A stretch of 64,000 bases of DNA from assembly GCF_016906995.1 (NCBI RefSeq), contig NZ_JAFBBD010000002.1, positions 209,667 through 273,666 on the forward strand, in the 5' to 3' direction. This stretch comes from Spongiibacter marinus (GTDB lineage Bacteria > Pseudomonadota > Gammaproteobacteria > Pseudomonadales > Spongiibacteraceae). The notes under the pieces are model-generated. The model worked only from the letters and a program-made list of their open reading frames with translations, was not told where the DNA came from and made no database searches. Positions 49,550-58,432 of the stretch are shown here, one piece after another (the first letter of the stretch is position 1; each line of letters starts with the position of its first letter). The position numbers and the translations under genes are program-made.

Positions 49550-51472
49550 ATGGGTATCCTTGATAACGTCCGCGAGCAATATCTGAAGGCGAAGGACGAG
49601 GAGATGTCATTGACTGACTACCTCGAGCTTTGCCGCAGCGATCCGCTTGCTTACGCCACCCCGGCTGAGCGAATGCTGGCAGCCATTGGCGAGCCAGAAC
49701 TTGTAGATACCCGCAGTGACCCTCGGCTTTCACGAATTTTTTCCAATCGGTTGATTGCCCGCTATCCAGCCTTTGAAGAGTTTTACGGCATGGAAGATGT
49801 GATCGCGCAGATCGTCGCATTTTTCAAACATGCCGCGCAGGGCCTGGAAGAACGCAAACAGGTGCTATATCTGCTTGGCCCGGTAGGCGGTGGTAAATCG
49901 TCGATCGCCGAGCGGCTGAAAAAATTGATGGAAGCCTACCCGATCTACGCCTTGAAAGGCTCGCCCATTAACGAGTCGCCGCTGTCGTTGTTTGACCCCC
50001 AGCGCGACGGTAAGCAGCTTGAAGAAGAGTACGGTATTCCCGAACGCTATCTCAGTGGCCTCGCGTCACCGTGGGCGATCAAGCGTCTGGACGAGTATGA
50101 AGGCGACCTTAGCCAGTTCCGCGTTGTGCGTATTCAGCCCTCAGTGTTAAAGCAAGTGGCGATTACCAAAACCGAGCCAGGCGATGAGAACAATCAGGAC
50201 ATTTCCACTCTGGTCGGCAAGGTGGACATTCGCAAGCTCGAGAGCTACGCGCAAGACGATCCCGATGCCTATTCCTACTCTGGCGGCCTGTGCCTGGCGA
50301 ATCAGGGCATGCTTGAGTTTGTCGAGATGTTCAAAGCGCCTATCAAAATGCTGCATCCCCTGCTGACGGCGACGCAAGAAGGAAACTACAAGGGCACCGA
50401 GGGCTTCTCCGCCATTCCCTTTCAGGGCGTAATACTTGCTCACTCCAACGAATCCGAGTGGCAGAGCTTTCGCAACAACAAGCACAATGAGGCATTTCTC
50501 GACCGGGTATACATCGTCAAAGTGCCCTACTGTTTGCAGGTGTCAGAAGAGGTAAAAATTTACCAGAAGCTGCTGCGCCACAGCTCCCTGGCCGATGCGC
50601 CATGTGCACCGGGAACGCTGGAAATGCTCGCGCAGTTCTCGGTTTTGACGCGCCTTGGCGAGCCGGAGAACTCCAGCATTTATTCCAAAATGCGTGTTTA
50701 CGACGGTGAGTCACTGAAAGACACCGACCCGGCGGCGAAGTCCTTCCAGGAGTACCGCGACTATGCCGGTATTGATGAGGGCATGACCGGGATGTCAACG
50801 CGCTTTGCTTTCAAGGTACTGTCGGCGGTATTTAACTACGACAACGCCGAGATAGCGGCTAACCCCGTGCACCTCATGTATGTGCTTGAGCAGCGCATTA
50901 TGCGCGAGCAGCTGCCTGAGGATGTGCAGCGTACCTACCTAGAATTTATCAAGGGCTGGCTCGCAGTGCGCTACGCTGAATACGTGGGTAAAGAAATTCA
51001 AACGGCCTATCTCGAATCATATTCAGAGTACGGTCAGAACATTTTTGACCGCTACGTGACCTTTGCGGATTACTGGATTCAGGACGAAGATTACCGAGAT
51101 CCGGAAACCGGCGCGATCTTCGACCGTGCCACCTTAAACGGTGAACTGGAGAAAATTGAAAAACCCGCCGGGATCGCTAATCCGAAAGATTTCCGCAATG
51201 AAATCGTTAACTTTGTGCTGCGTGCTCGCGCTCAAAATGAGGGCCGCAACCCGAACTGGACGAGCTATGAAAAACTGCGCGAAGTGATAGAGAAGAAAAT
51301 GTTCTCCAGCACTGAAGAGCTGCTGCCGGTCATTTCCTTTAATGCCAAAGCCTCCGATGAGGACCAGAAAAAGCACGAAAACTTTGTTACCCGCATGGTC
51401 GAGAAGGGCTACACACCCAAGCAAGTACGTTTGTTGTCAGAGTGGTATCTGCGCGTACGCAAAGCTGGCTAG
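49550..51472 (+). CDS. yeaG: PrkA family serine protein kinase (YeaG)
   Basis: 640 residues. N-terminal AAA+ part with Walker A GPVGGGKSSI (110-117) and PrkA C-terminal kinase domain (QGVILAHSNESEWQSF, YDGESLKDTD). Good ribosome site AAGGAGA. First gene of the yeaG-yeaH-spoVR operon, linked in enterics to nitrogen starvation and stress. Confidence 0.95.
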   Translation: MGILDNVREQYLKAKDEEMSLTDYLELCRSDPLAYATPAERMLAAIGEPELVDTRSDPRLSRIFSNRLIARYPAFEEFYGMEDVIAQIVAFFKHAAQGLEERKQVLYLLGPVGGGKSSIAERLKKLMEAYPIYALKGSPINESPLSLFDPQRDGKQLEEEYGIPERYLSGLASPWAIKRLDEYEGDLSQFRVVRIQPSVLKQVAITKTEPGDENNQDISTLVGKVDIRKLESYAQDDPDAYSYSGGLCLANQGMLEFVEMFKAPIKMLHPLLTATQEGNYKGTEGFSAIPFQGVILAHSNESEWQSFRNNKHNEAFLDRVYIVKVPYCLQVSEEVKIYQKLLRHSSLADAPCAPGTLEMLAQFSVLTRLGEPENSSIYSKMRVYDGESLKDTDPAAKSFQEYRDYAGIDEGMTGMSTRFAFKVLSAVFNYDNAEIAANPVHLMYVLEQRIMREQLPEDVQRTYLEFIKGWLAVRYAEYVGKEIQTAYLESYSEYGQNIFDRYVTFADYWIQDEDYRDPETGAIFDRATLNGELEKIEKPAGIANPKDFRNEIVNFVLRARAQNEGRNPNWTSYEKLREVIEKKMFSSTEELLPVISFNAKASDEDQKKHENFVTRMVEKGYTPKQVRLLSEWYLRVRKAG

Positions 51473-51505
51473 TTAACACTGCCACGTCGAAAGCAAGGTG
51501 CGAAT

Positions 51506-52726
51506 ATGTCGATGATTATTGACCGCCGCCTGAACGACCGCAACAAAAATGCGACGAACCGCGCGCGGTTCATCAGGCGATATAAATCCCAGCTTAAGCG
51601 CTCTGTGGCAGACGTTGTCGCCGAGCGCTCCATCACCGATATGGGGCGCGGTGGCGAGGTGGGAATCCCGGTAAAAGATATTTCCGAACCGAAGTTCCGT
51701 ATTGGCCAGGGTGGCGACCGGGAGATGGTTCACCCAGGCAACCACAGTTTCTCCCCCGGAGATCGCATCGCTAAACCCCAAGGTGGCGGCGAAGGCGAGG
51801 GCGGGGACGGCCAGGGTGAAGGCGGTGAGGGACAGGATAACTTTATGTTTACCCTGTCAAAAGAGGAGTTTATGAACCTCTTTTTCGACGACCTGGAACT
51901 GCCACGTTTAGCGCGTAATGTGCTGGGTGACGCTAAACAATTCACTTTTCGTCGCGCGGGTTATACCCCGTCGGGGGTGCCGTCTAACTTGTCGGTGCGA
52001 CGCAGCCTGCAAAATGCCATGGCCAGGAAGATCGCACTGGCGGCACCGCTGAAACGAGAACTGCGTGAGCTTGAGGAAAGGGGTGCTGATCCACAAGAAA
52101 TTCAAGACTTAAAAGACCGCATTGATCGCATTCCCTTTTTGGATGAGTACGACCTCCGCTTCCGGCATAAAGTTAAGGAGCCCAAGCCAATTAGTCGCGC
52201 GGTTATGTTTTGTTTGATGGATGTGTCGGCGTCGATGTCGGAACAAAAAAAGGACCTGGCCAAGCGCTTTTTTACTTTGCTGTATTTGTTCCTCAATCGA
52301 AAATATGAACATGTCGAGCTGGTATTTATTCGGCATACGTCAAACGCCGAAGAAGTTGACGAACACGCGTTTTTTCACGACCCGCAAACCGGCGGTACGG
52401 TGGTGATGTCGGCGCTTAATTTGGCCGAAGACATCATTCAAGATCGCTATGCGCCAGACCAGTGGAATATATACGGCGCGCAGGTGTCAGATGGCGACGC
52501 CTTTGGCAGCGATCCGCAACGCAGCGCGGCTAAGTTGCGCGACGATATTTTGCCGCACTGTCGCTACTACGCCTACGTAGAGGTGCCGGACAATGCCAGT
52601 AGCATCACGCCGCTGGGTGCCGCCTACAGCCAAATCCACAGTGAAAACTTTGCGGTCGCCAAAGTAATGGGGCGGCGCGATGTCTATCCCGTACTGCGGG
52701 AATTATTCCAGCGGGAGGCGGCGTGA
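51506..52726 (+). CDS. yeaH: YeaH/YhbH family protein (DUF444)
   Basis: 406 residues. VWA/MIDAS motif D239-V-S-A-S in CLMDVSASMSE, preceded by a Gly-rich acidic stretch (GGGEGEGGDGQGEGGEGQDN). FIRHTSNAEEVDEHAFF and ETGGTVVMSAL-like segments are DUF444. Unknown role, always with PrkA. Its TGA overlaps the GTG start of the SpoVR gene (GTGA). Confidence 0.94.
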   Translation: MSMIIDRRLNDRNKNATNRARFIRRYKSQLKRSVADVVAERSITDMGRGGEVGIPVKDISEPKFRIGQGGDREMVHPGNHSFSPGDRIAKPQGGGEGEGGDGQGEGGEGQDNFMFTLSKEEFMNLFFDDLELPRLARNVLGDAKQFTFRRAGYTPSGVPSNLSVRRSLQNAMARKIALAAPLKRELRELEERGADPQEIQDLKDRIDRIPFLDEYDLRFRHKVKEPKPISRAVMFCLMDVSASMSEQKKDLAKRFFTLLYLFLNRKYEHVELVFIRHTSNAEEVDEHAFFHDPQTGGTVVMSALNLAEDIIQDRYAPDQWNIYGAQVSDGDAFGSDPQRSAAKLRDDILPHCRYYAYVEVPDNASSITPLGAAYSQIHSENFAVAKVMGRRDVYPVLRELFQREAA

Positions 52727-54243
52727 GCGAGACGGTGAAAGACCGCGTATTGTCCCGGGGCGGCGACTGGGATTTTGATCTGCTGCGCAGCTACGACCGC
52801 GAGATAGCGAGCATCGCCAAAGAGTTTGGCTTGGACACTTACCCTAATCAAATTGAGGTGATTGCCTCTGAGCAAATGCTCGATGCTTACGCGTCCGTGG
52901 GCTTGCCTATCAGCTACACCCACTGGAGTTACGGCAAGGAATTTATTCGTAACGAAGAAGCCTATCGCCGCGGAATGCGTGGCTTGGCTTATGAGCTGGT
53001 GATTAATTCTGACCCCTGCATTGCCTATTTGATGGAAGACAATAGTATGCCGATGCAGGCCTTAGTCATTGCCCATGCCTGCTATGGACACAATTCCTTT
53101 TTTAAGGGGAATTACCTGTTTAAGCAGTGGACCAGCGCCGATGCGATTGTTGATTACATGGTATTTGCTCGTAAGTATATTTTTGAGTGCGAGCAAAAAT
53201 ATGGCATTGATCGTGTGGAGGAAACCCTCGATGCCTGTCATGCCTTGATGGATCATGGCGTGGACCGCTACCACCGGCCCTCACCACTTTCAGCGCAGGA
53301 TGAATTGCGTCGTCAGCACGAGCGCGCGGAGCATGCGCGCAAGCAGTTTGATGATATTTGGCGAACATTGCCGCGCAAAGAAAAGCAGGGCGATGACGAT
53401 GCCCCCGCTGAGGCAGCAAATTTTCCCCCTGAGCCTCAGGAAAACTTGCTGTACTTTATCGAAAAATATTCACCCACCCTGGAAACGTGGCAGCGTGAGA
53501 TCGTTCGAATCGTGCGTAAGCTGGCGCAGTATTTCTACCCGCAGGGTATGACTAAGGTGATGAACGAGGGGTGGGCGACGTTTTGGCACTATACCTTGCT
53601 CAACACCCTGTACGACCGCGGTTTGGTTGATGACGGCTTTATGTTCGAGATTCTTCAGTCTCATACCAATGTGGTCATGCAACCGGGCTTTGATCACCCC
53701 GCGTACAGCGGCATTAACCCCTACGCCCTCGGCTTTGCCATGTTCCGCGACTTGCGCCGTATCTGCGAGTCGCCGGATGCTGAGGACCGCGCCTGGTTTC
53801 CCGATATTGCGGGGCGAGATTGGCGCGAAGTGCTTGATTTTGCGATGCGTAACTACAAAGACGAGTCGTTCATCGCGCAGTATTTGTCGCCAAAATTAAT
53901 CCGCGAGTTCCACCTTTTTGCCATAGCAGATCAAGCGAAAAACGACTTTGTCGAGGTGGCGGCAATTCACAATGACGAGGGCTACCGTGACGTCCGGCGC
54001 CTGCTATCACGGCAATACAATCGCGATATTTTGGTGCCGGACATCCAGGTACTTCGCTATGAGCACATGGGCGACCGCTCGCTGCTGCTGCGATACACCC
54101 GGCTGCGCGACAGACCGCTTACCGACGATGCCAAAGAAGTGCTGAAGCATTTATCTAAGCTATGGGGCTTTACGGTCAGCATGGAAGTGTTTGACGAGCG
54201 CGAGGGCGTTGTCGATCGCATCGATGTCAACCCAGCGCGCTAG
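52723..54243 (+). CDS. ycgB: SpoVR family protein (YcgB-like)
   Basis: 506 residues starting GTG in the 4-base GTGA overlap with yeaH. SpoVR segments PMQALVIAHACYGHNSFFKGNYLF, MNEGWATFWHYTLLN, PGFDHPAYSGINPYALG, and C-terminal YTRLRDRPL. Family function unclear; in enterics it belongs to the stationary-phase stress set. Confidence 0.94.
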   Translation: MSETVKDRVLSRGGDWDFDLLRSYDREIASIAKEFGLDTYPNQIEVIASEQMLDAYASVGLPISYTHWSYGKEFIRNEEAYRRGMRGLAYELVINSDPCIAYLMEDNSMPMQALVIAHACYGHNSFFKGNYLFKQWTSADAIVDYMVFARKYIFECEQKYGIDRVEETLDACHALMDHGVDRYHRPSPLSAQDELRRQHERAEHARKQFDDIWRTLPRKEKQGDDDAPAEAANFPPEPQENLLYFIEKYSPTLETWQREIVRIVRKLAQYFYPQGMTKVMNEGWATFWHYTLLNTLYDRGLVDDGFMFEILQSHTNVVMQPGFDHPAYSGINPYALGFAMFRDLRRICESPDAEDRAWFPDIAGRDWREVLDFAMRNYKDESFIAQYLSPKLIREFHLFAIADQAKNDFVEVAAIHNDEGYRDVRRLLSRQYNRDILVPDIQVLRYEHMGDRSLLLRYTRLRDRPLTDDAKEVLKHLSKLWGFTVSMEVFDEREGVVDRIDVNPAR

Positions 54244-54263
54244 GGCCTAGCAGCAAGTGCTAA

Positions 54264-55076
54264 TTAGCGGCCGCTGAACTCGGGCTTGGTTTTATCAAAA
54301 AATGCATTTACCGCCACCATGTGATCCTCTGTTTGGTGGCACTGGGCCTGAACATCGGCGCAAACGCTCAGGAAATCGTCCAGCTCCTGGCGTTGTGCAA
54401 GCTTCATTAGACGTTTGGTTTGCCTAAGTGCTTGTGGCGGCTTGCTGGCATAGGTGTTTGCATAGCCTTGGGCGCAGGACAAGAGTGTGTCGTCTGAGAC
54501 CTTTTCCAATAACAGGCCCAGAGCGAGTGCTTCGTCTGCCTCAATAATACGTCCGCTAAAGCTCAACTCGGCGGCACGTTGGTAGCCCACTAAACGCTGC
54601 AGAAACCAGGCCCCGCCGTCACCGGGAATGATCCCCAAATTGATGAAGGTTTCACCAAAGCGGGTACTGTTACAACCGATACGCAGATCGCACATACAGG
54701 CGAGGTCAAAGCCAGCGCCGACCGCAGCGCCATTTACCGCAGCGATGGTAACCACCTCGGCGTTGTGCATTGTTCTTGAGATGCGTTGAATGCCGTTGCG
54801 ATAGCTGGCGCTGATCTCAGCGGGGTTGCCGCCAAACATACCTTGCTTGTCGCGCATTTCCTTTACATTGCCGCCAGCACTAAAGGCGCGGCCTTCACCA
54901 GTGAGAATTAAGCAGGAGATAGCGGGGTTTTGATTTGCCCAAGTGACGGTATCGCAGATGTCGTCGATGAGCGCGCTGCCCGTTAGGGCGTTGCGGATGT
55001 CGTCGCGCTGGAAACACAATAGTGCGACTCGCCCGTCCACGGTCAAGGTTGCATCGCGCAGCGTTGGCATGGCCAT
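54264..55076 (-). CDS. Enoyl-CoA hydratase/isomerase family protein
   Basis: 270 residues. Crotonase fold: GEGRAFSAGGNVKEM oxyanion-hole loop, AVNGAAVGAGFDLACMCDLR, and PGDGGAWFLQRLVG where the catalytic Glu position carries Gly-Asp-Gly instead of the two Glu of true enoyl hydratases, so isomerase or other activity is possible. Convergent with ycgB. Confidence 0.88.
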   Translation of the reverse strand: MAMPTLRDATLTVDGRVALLCFQRDDIRNALTGSALIDDICDTVTWANQNPAISCLILTGEGRAFSAGGNVKEMRDKQGMFGGNPAEISASYRNGIQRISRTMHNAEVVTIAAVNGAAVGAGFDLACMCDLRIGCNSTRFGETFINLGIIPGDGGAWFLQRLVGYQRAAELSFSGRIIEADEALALGLLLEKVSDDTLLSCAQGYANTYASKPPQALRQTKRLMKLAQRQELDDFLSVCADVQAQCHQTEDHMVAVNAFFDKTKPEFSGR

Positions 55077-55201
55077 TTGGTTTTCTCCCTCGTTTACGTC
55101 GCGGCAATTATGCCATAGCGGCCGCCATCGATAGCAGTGTGTTCACACCGGTAGCGAAACACCTTTTACCTTGCCTGCGTATACCTAGTCGGAGGTGACC
55201 T

Positions 55202-55513
55202 ATGACGAAATGTGAATTTGACGACCTGAATCATTACCCTGTATCTGAGATCGAGGTGCATTCTCTCGATGGCGGTATGTATGTACTTTCGGCGATTATT
55301 GACGGCGGAAGTTTCCCGGTCTATGAGCGCGGCAAGAGAATGGTAACGCGGGACATAACTAGCCTGCGAAGACGCCTGGCCGACTGCCGTTGCCAAACGT
55401 TTTTTCTAATTCAGCGCAGTGCCTATGACGAAATGCTGGGCCAGCCAGTTAAGAGTGAAGAGACGGAAATGCGTATCGCGATAGCGCCGCTCAGCGACGA
55501 GCATTTAATTTAA
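55202..55513 (+). CDS. DUF6482 small protein
   Basis: 103 residues resembling the DUF6482 family of Pseudomonas (SLDGGMYVLSAIIDGGSFPVYE, CQTFFLIQRSAYDEMLG). Unknown function. GGAGGTG ribosome site. Convergent with folE. Confidence 0.7.
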   Translation: MTKCEFDDLNHYPVSEIEVHSLDGGMYVLSAIIDGGSFPVYERGKRMVTRDITSLRRRLADCRCQTFFLIQRSAYDEMLGQPVKSEETEMRIAIAPLSDEHLI

Positions 55514-55537
55514 GGCGGTGTGAAGACGGCTGCCGCA

Positions 55538-56191
55538 TTAGCGGCAGCTCTGGCTTAGAAACTCATTTCGCGTGCTTGGGTCACTTTTAAAACTGCCACC
55601 CAGGGCAGTGGTTTGTGTACGTGAGTTAGTGTCCATGACGCCGCGACTTTTCACGCAGTAGTGAATCGCATCGATGGTAACGGCAACATCTTCCGTTTCC
55701 AGCAGTGTTTGCAGAGCGACCAACACTTGTTGGGTAAGGCGCTCTTGCACCTGCGGCCGTTGTGCAAAGAAACGCACAATACGGTTAATCTTCGACAGTC
55801 CAATCACCTTCTCGCCGGGAATATAGGCGACTGTGGCTTCGCCATCGATAGTAACGAAGTGGTGCTCGCAGGTGCTTGTTACGCTAACGCCACTAACCTT
55901 TACCATTTCTTCGACACGCATTTTGTTGTCGATATTGGTGATTTTGGGGAAGTTGTTGTAATCCAAGCCACAAAAAATTTCATCTACATACATTTTCGCA
56001 ATCCGCGATGGGGTTTCTTCAAGGCTGTCATCACTGAGATCGAGGCCGAGGGTTTCCATAACACCCAGCATCAAGTCGGCGATCCGCTGCTTTTTTTGGT
56101 CGTCATTCAGTGAGCTTTGGGGGCGCATCGGTGTTTCTAGGCCCGCTTCCAGTAATGCGCTGTGTACGGCATTGGCTTCCTTGGAAATCAT
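55538..56191 (-). CDS. folE: GTP cyclohydrolase I
   Basis: 217 residues. Zinc and active-site set: [40 protein letters not shown] region and [11 protein letters not shown] with the third ligand Cys. Makes dihydroneopterin triphosphate from GTP. Upstream of folate or pterin synthesis; see the PTPS-III protein at 48046. A GC hairpin spans its stop at 55529-55548. Confidence 0.96.
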   Translation of the reverse strand: MISKEANAVHSALLEAGLETPMRPQSSLNDDQKKQRIADLMLGVMETLGLDLSDDSLEETPSRIAKMYVDEIFCGLDYNNFPKITNIDNKMRVEEMVKVSGVSVTSTCEHHFVTIDGEATVAYIPGEKVIGLSKINRIVRFFAQRPQVQERLTQQVLVALQTLLETEDVAVTIDAIHYCVKSRGVMDTNSRTQTTALGGSFKSDPSTRNEFLSQSCR

Positions 56192-56356
56192 GTTTTTGTC
56201 TCGTGTTGTTTTTCATCGTTTACGCAATTTACAGATATTTGGTTTCCTGACCGGTAAATCAAGTTAGTGCTCGCCTCGGTCGATTTGTGTCTCAGCCGCA
56301 AGCCGCAGTATTTGCGCCTACACTGGTAAGAGGATGGAAAAAGGTGAGGCGAAAAG

Positions 56357-57436
56357 ATGGCCGAACAGAGCGAGCACTGGGCAGCAAACAGTGCTGACTA
56401 CCAAAGAGCATGCTTGCTGGGCGGGGCGGTAGGTGACGCGCTGGGCGCCCCGGTGCAGTTCTTTAGTCTCGACGATATTGTGCAGCAGTACGGAAAGCGG
56501 GGCGTACTCGACTATATGCCGGCCTACGGAAGGAAGGGAGCGGTCACTGACGACACGCAACGCCTTATGTTCACCGCCGAAGGCATACTCCGCTACCGCG
56601 TGGCGAGCGCGAGAGGCGAGCAGCCAGATTTGCGAAGTTTTATTCATCGCGCGGACTTACGTTGGCTATCCACGCAGACCACAACCACCACAGGGCAGCA
56701 GCGCAGTTTCTTATTGGCAGAGCGCGGGCTCTACAGTCAGCGAGCAGCGCGCGATAGCTTTCTGGCGGTGTTAAGTAAAAGTCAGCAGGGCGGCGTAACG
56801 GCTGACAACCAATACCAGTTCGGTGCCGGTTTGAGCCGAATTGCGCCCCTTGCTGTGCACTTCGTTAGTGATACGCGCAAATTCTGGGGAGAGGCGCTGC
56901 GTGCTGAAATGTTCTCACTCAGCGCCGATATCAGCGCCCTCAGCGATGGCCACGTTAATGGTCGTTTAACCGGCGGCGCGCTGGGCATACTGTTGCTTGG
57001 CTTGTTGTATGGTCACCCGCCTGAGGCGTGCCTGGCGCGGATCGACGAGCAGCTGCGCCCCAACAAGGACAGCCAAGCCTTGCGCCGAGCTATCGATCAT
57101 GCCGTTGAGTTGGCCAATGCCCAGCCAAACTCGGCCAGTGCCGCAGAATCCCTCTGTGGCGACTCTATGGCCCTGGACGTGTTTTCCGTTGCCTTGTACT
57201 CACTGCTGTGCGCCGAGGACTTTGCCTCTGGTCTGGTGCTGTCGGTTAATCACAGTGGTTTAAGTGACAGCTGCGGCGCGTTAGCGGGGCAGCTATTGGG
57301 TGCCTGGCGCGGCCTCGATGATATTCCGCAGCATTGGCTACAAGACCTTGAGCATAAAGCGCTGCTAGACTGCTTGGCAGCGGACTTTTTGAAGTCCCCC
57401 GAAGACCCGCTAATGAAGCAACGTTATGGTGGTTAA
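56357..57436 (+). CDS. ADP-ribosylglycohydrolase family protein
   Basis: 359 residues. LLGGAVGDALGAPVQF and first metal motif VTDDTQ (D65-D66). Second motif, usually GGDTDT/GDSDT with two acidic ligands, reads SGL-SDS here (L302 in place of the first Asp, D304 kept). Overall the ARH/DraG fold is present (GRLTGGALGILLLGLLYG). May remove ADP-ribose from proteins or be impaired. The PPK2 gene follows after 18 bp, likely operon. Confidence 0.82.
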   Translation: MAEQSEHWAANSADYQRACLLGGAVGDALGAPVQFFSLDDIVQQYGKRGVLDYMPAYGRKGAVTDDTQRLMFTAEGILRYRVASARGEQPDLRSFIHRADLRWLSTQTTTTTGQQRSFLLAERGLYSQRAARDSFLAVLSKSQQGGVTADNQYQFGAGLSRIAPLAVHFVSDTRKFWGEALRAEMFSLSADISALSDGHVNGRLTGGALGILLLGLLYGHPPEACLARIDEQLRPNKDSQALRRAIDHAVELANAQPNSASAAESLCGDSMALDVFSVALYSLLCAEDFASGLVLSVNHSGLSDSCGALAGQLLGAWRGLDDIPQHWLQDLEHKALLDCLAADFLKSPEDPLMKQRYGG

Positions 57437-57454
57437 TTAAGGGAAGGGCGCTCT

Positions 57455-58246
57455 TTGACTCAAATTGACTTGTCGTCGTTACAACACCCTGTTTTAGAAA
57501 AGAAACTCTACCGTCAGCGGCGCGACCAACTCCAGCTCGATCTAATGGCTTTGCAGCTGCAATTATACCGAAGCCGACGCCGTGCAATACTCGTGGTGGA
57601 GGGCCCGGATGCGGCGGGAAAAGGGGGCTTTTTGCGACGTGCCCTGCGGTATATGGACCCCCGAGGGGTGCGGGTCCATGCCATTGGGCCCCCGGATGCC
57701 ATAGAGGCGGGTCAGCACTACCTGCAGCGATTTTGGCGGCGCCTGCCCACCTCCGGACAATTGTGTGTATTCGACCGCTCTTGGTACGGGCGTATTCTGG
57801 TGGAACATGTCGAGCACGGATACAACGAGCGGGAGCGTGCGTGTCGCGAGATCGCCGAATTTGAAAGGATGTTAGTTGACGACCAGATTATGGTGGTTAA
57901 GGTGCTGTTTTACATCGATAAAGAAACGCAGCGCAATCGTCTGTTGACCCGTTTGGAAAGCCCGGAGAAACACTGGAAAATCACCGATGCTGACCTGAAT
58001 AGCTTTCCGTTTCATCATCAGTATTGCCAGGCCTATGAGTACATGTTGAAGCAGTGCTCCCAGCCGGTACCGTGGCAGCTTGTTGCGGCGAACGACAAGT
58101 ACCATGCCCGGGTTGCCGGTATGGAGGCCCTGAGTGAGCAGTGGCGTCAGCACCTCGGAGAGCCGGCACACCCGCAGGCCAACGCGGCCTTTGTCGCAAG
58201 GGCTCGGCGCGTGCTGGAGCGACGACGGGAAGACAGCGCCGATTGA
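57455..58246 (+). CDS. ppk2: Polyphosphate kinase 2 (PPK2) family
   Basis: 263 residues from TTG 57455 with GGGAAGGG. Walker A GPDAAGKGGFLRRAL, Walker B VFDRSWYGRILVEHV and lid RERACREIAEFERML. Uses polyphosphate to phosphorylate nucleotides; the class (I, II or III) is not decided from motifs alone. Confidence 0.93.
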   Translation: MTQIDLSSLQHPVLEKKLYRQRRDQLQLDLMALQLQLYRSRRRAILVVEGPDAAGKGGFLRRALRYMDPRGVRVHAIGPPDAIEAGQHYLQRFWRRLPTSGQLCVFDRSWYGRILVEHVEHGYNERERACREIAEFERMLVDDQIMVVKVLFYIDKETQRNRLLTRLESPEKHWKITDADLNSFPFHHQYCQAYEYMLKQCSQPVPWQLVAANDKYHARVAGMEALSEQWRQHLGEPAHPQANAAFVARARRVLERRREDSAD

Positions 58247-58432
58247 ATTCAAGGCGTTGTTATTGTGAGCGTTATCGCGCTGATTCTTACCAATATCGGT
58301 AGAAGGCTAGGGGCCAATACGAATACAGCTCTGCTGTGCGGCGGTGCACTATGTTTTAAAGGAGGGTGTGCGAGAATGACGGTAACATCCCGTTGTGACC
58401 CCTACGGATGAAACGCGATATCAAAAGGACGC

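Noticed and set aside
55661..56113. 150-codon plus-strand frame
   Set aside because: Antisense shadow of folE.
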